Assembly: GCA_937916125.1 (NCBI GenBank)
Contig: CALGGE010000089.1
Coordinates: 1 to 10,791, forward strand
DNA length: 10,791 nt
Reading direction: 5' to 3'
From: an uncultured Elusimicrobia bacterium
Lineage (GTDB): Bacteria; Elusimicrobiota; Endomicrobiia; Endomicrobiales; Endomicrobiaceae
The notes under the pieces are model-generated. The model saw only the letters and a program-made list of their open reading frames with translations. It ran no database searches and had not been told where the DNA came from. Shown here piece after piece: positions 7,600-10,791 of this stretch (positions are counted from its first letter, which is position 1; each line of letters opens with the position of its first letter). A program made the translations under genes and the position numbers.

Positions 7600-8922
7600 A
7601 TGAAAGAAGAATATTTGTTTGAGGATAATACCAATCAGCCGCTTGCTTCACGTTTAAGACCGAGAAATCTTGATGAGTTTGTCGGGCAGGCACACCTCGT
7701 CGGCAAGGGTAAAATATTAAGAAAACTTATTGAAACCGATAAAGTCTCTTCCATTATATTTTGGGGTAATCCCGGAATAGGTAAAACAACTTTGGCAAGC
7801 ATAATCGCCGCAAAAACAAATTCCGAATTTATAGAATTTTCTGCCGTTACAAGCGGAATAAAAGAAATAAAAGAAGTAATGACACAAGCCGAAAACAACA
7901 GAAGATTCGGCAAAAAAACCATCGTTTTTGTGGATGAAATCCATCGTTTTAACAAAGCTCAGCAGGATGCCTTTTTGCCTTTTGTGGAAAAAGGCAGTAT
8001 TATTTTGATAGGTGCTACGACGGAAAACCCTTCTTTTGAAATAAATTCCGCACTCTTATCCCGTTGTAAAGTATTTGTTTTTAAACCGCTTGAACCGAAA
8101 GATTTGGTAATTCTTTTAAAGCGTGCAGTTACCGACGAAAGAGGTTTCGGCAAACAAAAAATTATAATGACAGACGATATGTTCGATATTATTGCCGAGT
8201 TTGCCAACGGCGATGCGAGGGCTGCTCTTTCTACTTTGGAAATGGTTACTTTAAACGGTGATATTGACGACAAAGGAACAATTACGGTTACAAAAGAAAC
8301 TTTGGAACAGTGTGTTTCGAAGAAATCGTTACTTTATGATAAAAACGGCGAAGAACATTACAACATAATTTCCGCACTTCATAAATCCATGAGAAATTCC
8401 GACCCCGACGCTGCCGTTTACTGGCTGGCAAGAATGCTTGAAGCAGGTGAAGATCCGCTATATATCGCCAGACGCGTTACGAGGTTTGCTTCCGAAGATA
8501 TCGGGCTTGCCGATTCCCGTGCTTTGGAAGTGGCGGTTGCCGCATATCCCGCCTGCCATTTTATCGGTATGCCGGAATGCAGTGTTCATTTAACGCATGC
8601 CGTTGTTTATATGGCTATGGCACCAAAATCAAATTCCATGTATATGGCATACAACAGAGCGAAAGTTGATGCTACGGAACATCTTGCAGAGCCTGTTCCG
8701 CTTATTATAAGAAATGCTCCCACAAAACTGATGCAGGAGCTGAACTACGGCAAAGGCTATCAGTATGCCCACAATACCGAAGAAAAACTTACAAATATGC
8801 AGTGTTTACCTGACAATTTAAAAGACAGACAATATTATCAACCTACCGAACAGGGACTTGAAGCAAAATACAAAGAGAGATTGAAGCAGATTAAAGAGTG
8901 GAAGAAAAAACACAACGGGTAA
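7600..8922 (+). CDS. rarA: Replication-associated recombination protein A (RarA/MgsA), AAA+ ATPase
   Basis: This 440-residue AAA+ ATPase acts at stalled replication forks. It belongs to the RarA/MgsA/WRNIP1 family, which resembles clamp-loader subunits and interacts with SSB. It starts with the family-typical PLASRLRPRNLDEFVGQAHL. Walker A is GNPGIGKTT with K62, Walker B is VDEIHRFNKAQQDAFLP with D112 and E113, sensor 1 is GATTENPSF (138-146), and the arginine finger is probably R155 in LLSRC. The C-terminal MgsA domain is complete (ARMLEAGEDPLYIARRVTRF, then SEDIGLAD, then a YMAYNRAK segment). The length is normal. AAAGGA about 6 bases before the ATG supports the start. It lies 29 bases after the thioesterase stop, so the two are probably cotranscribed. 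Confidence 0.96.
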   Translation: MKEEYLFEDNTNQPLASRLRPRNLDEFVGQAHLVGKGKILRKLIETDKVSSIIFWGNPGIGKTTLASIIAAKTNSEFIEFSAVTSGIKEIKEVMTQAENNRRFGKKTIVFVDEIHRFNKAQQDAFLPFVEKGSIILIGATTENPSFEINSALLSRCKVFVFKPLEPKDLVILLKRAVTDERGFGKQKIIMTDDMFDIIAEFANGDARAALSTLEMVTLNGDIDDKGTITVTKETLEQCVSKKSLLYDKNGEEHYNIISALHKSMRNSDPDAAVYWLARMLEAGEDPLYIARRVTRFASEDIGLADSRALEVAVAAYPACHFIGMPECSVHLTHAVVYMAMAPKSNSMYMAYNRAKVDATEHLAEPVPLIIRNAPTKLMQELNYGKGYQYAHNTEEKLTNMQCLPDNLKDRQYYQPTEQGLEAKYKERLKQIKEWKKKHNG

Positions 8923-8939
8923 AACGACTAAAGAAGTGT

Positions 8940-8986
8940 GGCAAAAACAAGAAGTTTTCTGCCGAATATTTTTATTATTTTTTTAT
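8940..8986 (+). terminator. Possible weak intrinsic terminator after rarA
   Basis: GGCA at 8940-8943 can pair with TGCC at 8960-8963, extended by an AAA/TTT helix after one mismatch. A very T-rich stretch follows from about 8967. The stem is short and interrupted. The T-rich stretch is also the antisense of the regulator remnant's Lys/Asn-rich C-terminal end and flank, so the resemblance may be accidental. Confidence 0.3.
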
Positions 8987-9264
8987 AAGATTTAAAATCT
9001 CTTTTTCCAATTCCAAAATTCTGTTTTTTAATTCCAAATTTTCATTTTTTAATTTTAATATTTCAACATCTTTCTTATCATCAGAACTTTCAAAAAAATA
9101 ATTCAAAGAAACATCCAAAGCATCCGCAATTTTTTTAAGAAATGTTAAAGACGGATTTCTTCCTCCGTTTAACAATAAGAACAGCAAAATATTCTTATGG
9201 CAGGGAGATAACATAGCAATCTCTCTGCTTTTATTTTAAAATCAGGAAGGAATTTTTGTTTCAT
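8975..9264 (-). pseudogene. Degenerate XRE-type helix-turn-helix regulator with intact C-terminal coiled coil
   Basis: Reading the - strand, the open frame (stop at 8975, first ATG at 9214, 79 residues) carries a clear C-terminal half of an XRE/HTH_3 domain: GRNPSLTFLKKIADALDVSLNYFF. A Lys/Glu/Leu/Asn coiled coil follows (about residues 45-79, with leucine or isoleucine at heptad spacing), probably a dimerisation zipper. The N-terminal half is wrong. A separate frame upstream starts at the ATG at 9262-9264 (MKQKFLPDFKIKAER) and looks like the first HTH helix, but it runs out of frame. In the downstream frame, the text REIAMLS joins directly to CHKN, so about 8-10 residues expected for helix 2 are missing. 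I read this as a pseudogene with a frameshift and small deletion. A 79-residue coiled-coil protein could still be made. Confidence 0.6.
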
Positions 9265-9270
9265 ATTGTA

Positions 9271-9300
9271 TTGGACAGAAAATAAAAAATTTAATATAAT
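9271..9300 (+). promoter_or_regulatory. Sigma70-type promoter for the Lpt permease
   Basis: TTGGAC at 9271-9276 and a perfect TATAAT at 9295-9300 are separated by 18 bases. Transcription would be expected to begin about 7 bases after the -10 box, at about 9306-9308, which coincides with the ATG at 9308. The promoter lies inside the TTG-started longer version of the gene, which argues against that longer version. Confidence 0.65.
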
Positions 9301-9307
9301 AACCGAT

Positions 9308-10393
9308 ATGTTTAAAATTTATTATTACTTATCCAAGCAGTTTCTGAAACCGCTGTTTTTTATATCGTTTGCTTTCGGTTTTGTTGTACTTATTTCGGAA
9401 TTTTTCAGAGAAATGAGTATGTATATGGAACTGAAAACTCCGTTTATTACCATAGCGGAATATCTGTTTTTCAATTTGCCTTGGTGGATGATAGACGTGT
9501 TTGCCGTTTCGGTCCTTTTGGCACTGCTTTTTTCACTGGGAGAACTCGCCAAAAGAAATGAAATTACGGCACTTAAAGCTTCCGGCGTAAATATGTGGCG
9601 TATTATCAGCCTGTTTATGATTCTCGGTTTTTGTATAGGTATTTTTGATTTTTCCGTCAGAGAATTTGTTATCCCGAAAACGGTGGTAAGGGCAGAATAC
9701 GTAAAGAAAGTAAAAATAAAAAAAAGAAAACTTGAAGATATCCCAAGCGAACATAAAAATATTATAGTTTCAATTCCCGGAAATACCAGAATGTCGGTAG
9801 GCTATTTAAATATAAAAGACGCTTACATGAGAGATATTATTATTGATAAATACGACGACAAATATCATATTAAAGAAAATATCGTAGTCGGGGAAGGCTA
9901 TTACAAAAACGGTGCTTGGATATTACAGAACGGCGTTACGAGAAAATTTACAAAAGATAAAAGCTGGAACGAAGAATTTTTTACAACCAAACCTTTTGCC
10001 TTTACCGTCAAACCGGAAGACTTTGTAGTAAAAGACACTCGCTACGAGCAAATGAATTTAAAAACTTTTAAGGAATACATTCAGAAAAAACAAATGCTTG
10101 GCGAGAATACTTTAAAAGCTCAAATAAAATATCATTCACGTTTTGCAAATGTTTTCTGTCATATAATTGTTATGATGATAGGTATTCCGTTTGCTTTAGG
10201 GTTAGGAAACAAATTCGGCAAAATTATCAGTTTTACTTTCGCTTTAATTTTTTCATTTATTTACTGGGCGGTACAAGCCGTATGTTTATCGCTCGGCGAA
10301 AATCAGGTAATTAATGTTTGGCTGTCGGCGTGGTTGCCGAACATTATATTCGGTATTATCGGAATATATTTAATGTCCCGTATAAAAAAATAA
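9308..10393 (+). CDS. LptF/LptG-family lipopolysaccharide export permease
   Basis: This 361-residue inner-membrane protein belongs to the YjgP/YjgQ family, the membrane half of the LptB2FG transporter that extracts lipopolysaccharide and passes it to the periplasmic Lpt bridge. Three N-terminal membrane segments lie at about 13-33, 53-78 and 95-117, with the family signature ELAKRNEITALKASGV between the second and third. A periplasmic beta-jellyroll-like domain spans about 125-270. Three C-terminal segments follow at about 278-297, 303-322 and 336-356, with the conserved IGIPFALG turn. I chose the ATG at 9308 because the TTG at 9266 would put the gene start upstream of its own promoter and adds a hydrophilic extension. 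No ribosome-binding site precedes the ATG. LptF and LptG cannot be told apart here, and no partner or lptB is in the window. Confidence 0.9.
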   Translation: MFKIYYYLSKQFLKPLFFISFAFGFVVLISEFFREMSMYMELKTPFITIAEYLFFNLPWWMIDVFAVSVLLALLFSLGELAKRNEITALKASGVNMWRIISLFMILGFCIGIFDFSVREFVIPKTVVRAEYVKKVKIKKRKLEDIPSEHKNIIVSIPGNTRMSVGYLNIKDAYMRDIIIDKYDDKYHIKENIVVGEGYYKNGAWILQNGVTRKFTKDKSWNEEFFTTKPFAFTVKPEDFVVKDTRYEQMNLKTFKEYIQKKQMLGENTLKAQIKYHSRFANVFCHIIVMMIGIPFALGLGNKFGKIISFTFALIFSFIYWAVQAVCLSLGENQVINVWLSAWLPNIIFGIIGIYLMSRIKK

Positions 10394-10404
10394 GTTGCAT
10401 ACGG

Positions 10405-10454
10405 TAATAAAATTTTTAAAAGTTCTTGACAATAAGAATTTTTTGAATTATAAT
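10405..10454 (+). promoter_or_regulatory. Perfect consensus sigma70 promoter with AT-rich UP-like element
   Basis: TTGACA at 10426-10431 and TATAAT at 10449-10454 are both exact consensus hexamers with the optimal 17-base spacer. Just upstream, 10405-10421 is an A/T-only tract of A-run, T-run, A-run form, as in UP elements that bind the alpha subunit of RNA polymerase at rRNA promoters. The start of transcription should be at about 10461-10463. No coding frame follows within the window, so it probably drives a stable RNA. Confidence 0.88.
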
Positions 10455-10460
10455 AGACGT

Positions 10461-10791
10461 GTAGTTTAAATGAATTTTAACAACTGAATATCTGATGTTT
10501 TTGGAATTTCTACGAAAGGTAGAAACACTTTGCTAAAGCAAAGAAGCGCTAAGTCCAAAAACAATCGTTTGAAAATTTGTAAGAATAAATCAGAAGCTAT
10601 GTTGATTCATTCTTATGGTTTTATCTTTCGCCTCTTTTAGGGGCGAAAGTCAGCGATTGTGTATGGTTTTGTTAGCGCTTACCTGCACAGTCGCTTTTGT
10701 TTTGCTCAACAAAATTCTCTCCTTTCGTAAAATCCGAAAAAGAAAAATCACGTAGCGGTGTTTCAGGCTCTTTGAAGAAATTTTACTTTTT
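10461..10791 (+). ncRNA. Structured leader RNA, probably of a ribosomal RNA operon (continues past the window)
   Basis: No protein gene is visible in this 331-base stretch. It folds strongly. Perfect stems include 10496-10505 with 10554-10563, 10507-10513 with 10519-10525, 10528-10533 with 10538-10543, and 10695-10701 with 10708-10714. 10580-10592 pairs with 10603-10615 with one mismatch, and 10625-10634 pairs with 10640-10649 with one G-U. Two long-range helices also exist: 10544-10552 with 10672-10680 (9 bp), and 10561-10567 with 10654-10660 (7 bp). The combination of an extreme promoter, no ORF, dense structure and a terminal boxA-like sequence fits an rRNA operon leader. I find none of the signature sequences of RNase P RNA, tmRNA or SRP RNA. 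A free-standing unknown ncRNA remains possible. Confidence 0.55.
10766..10780 (+). promoter_or_regulatory. boxA-like antitermination element
   Basis: GGCTCTTTGAAGAAA closely matches the boxA element of bacterial rRNA leaders (consensus near TGCTCTTTAACA, with a TTTGAAAA version in several phyla). In known systems the boxA RNA binds NusB and NusE (S10) and makes RNA polymerase resistant to Rho on rRNA genes. It lies about 305 bases after the expected transcript start, and the 16S gene would be expected shortly beyond the window end. Confidence 0.55.

Noticed and set aside
8898..9101. A 67-codon + strand frame overlapping the end of rarA
   Set aside because: It overlaps rarA in another frame. 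Its Phe/Asn/Ser-rich second half is simply the antisense of the Lys/Glu/Asn coiled coil on the - strand. No ribosome-binding site fits.
10492..10563. CTGATG followed by a stem, resembling the core of a hammerhead ribozyme
   Set aside because: The conserved GAAA after stem II and the third stem with its cleavage site are absent. The following stem closes into ACAATCG instead.
10625..10649. Strong GC hairpin (CTTTCGCC/GGCGAAAG) as an intrinsic terminator
   Set aside because: No T-run follows on either strand, and the transcript appears to continue to the boxA-like element.
10650..10709. A 19-codon - strand frame with an AGGAGAG-like ribosome-binding site and TTG start
   Set aside because: It is very short, uses a TTG start, and lies wholly inside the structured RNA on the opposite strand. 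The purine run is better explained as part of that RNA's sequence.
10461..10791. RNase P RNA, tmRNA, SRP RNA or 6S RNA
   Set aside because: I could not find the RNase P conserved cores, the tmRNA acceptor or tag region, the SRP apical loop, or a single long 6S-type hairpin.

Overview
The window is AT-rich, gene-dense bacterial DNA, with nearly all real genes on the + strand. The genes for an LptF/LptG-type lipopolysaccharide export permease and a periplasmic-type M23 peptidase point to a diderm (Gram-negative) cell. The secreted glucanase ends in a FlgD/T9SS-like C-terminal domain, a tail style common in Elusimicrobiota and some FCB-group phyla. I favour an Elusimicrobiota-like lineage only tentatively, because no marker gene in the window settles it.

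Layout: (1) 1-169 is a repeat-rich intergenic region with an 8-bp tandem array and a REP-like inverted repeat. (2) 170-7061 holds four closely spaced genes: a secreted GH81 endo-beta-1,3-glucanase, a LysM-LysM-M23 peptidoglycan peptidase, a polytopic membrane histidine kinase, and a response regulator whose output domain looks like a NERD-type PD-(D/E)XK nuclease. A second 8-bp tandem array sits exactly between the peptidase and the kinase and blurs the kinase start. (3) 7133-8922 carries a YbgC-type acyl-CoA thioesterase and the replication-recombination AAA+ ATPase RarA. (4) 8975-9264 on the - strand is a decayed XRE-type regulator that keeps its C-terminal coiled coil. (5) 9308-10393 is an LptF/LptG-family permease, apparently transcribed from a promoter so close that the mRNA would be leaderless. 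(6) 10394-10791 has no protein gene. It holds a perfect consensus sigma70 promoter with an AT-rich UP-like element, then about 300 nt of strongly folding RNA, then a boxA-like element at the very end. Together these look like the leader of a ribosomal RNA operon whose 16S gene would start just outside the window.

How the genes fit together: the glucanase and peptidase both act outside the cytoplasm on polysaccharide or wall. The kinase and response regulator form an obvious two-component pair, but the regulator has no DNA-binding domain. If its NERD-like domain is active, phosphorylation would control a nuclease rather than transcription. That is the most unusual item in the window and resembles in outline defence systems in which a receiver domain is fused to an effector. 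RarA, the thioesterase and the Lpt permease are ordinary housekeeping genes.
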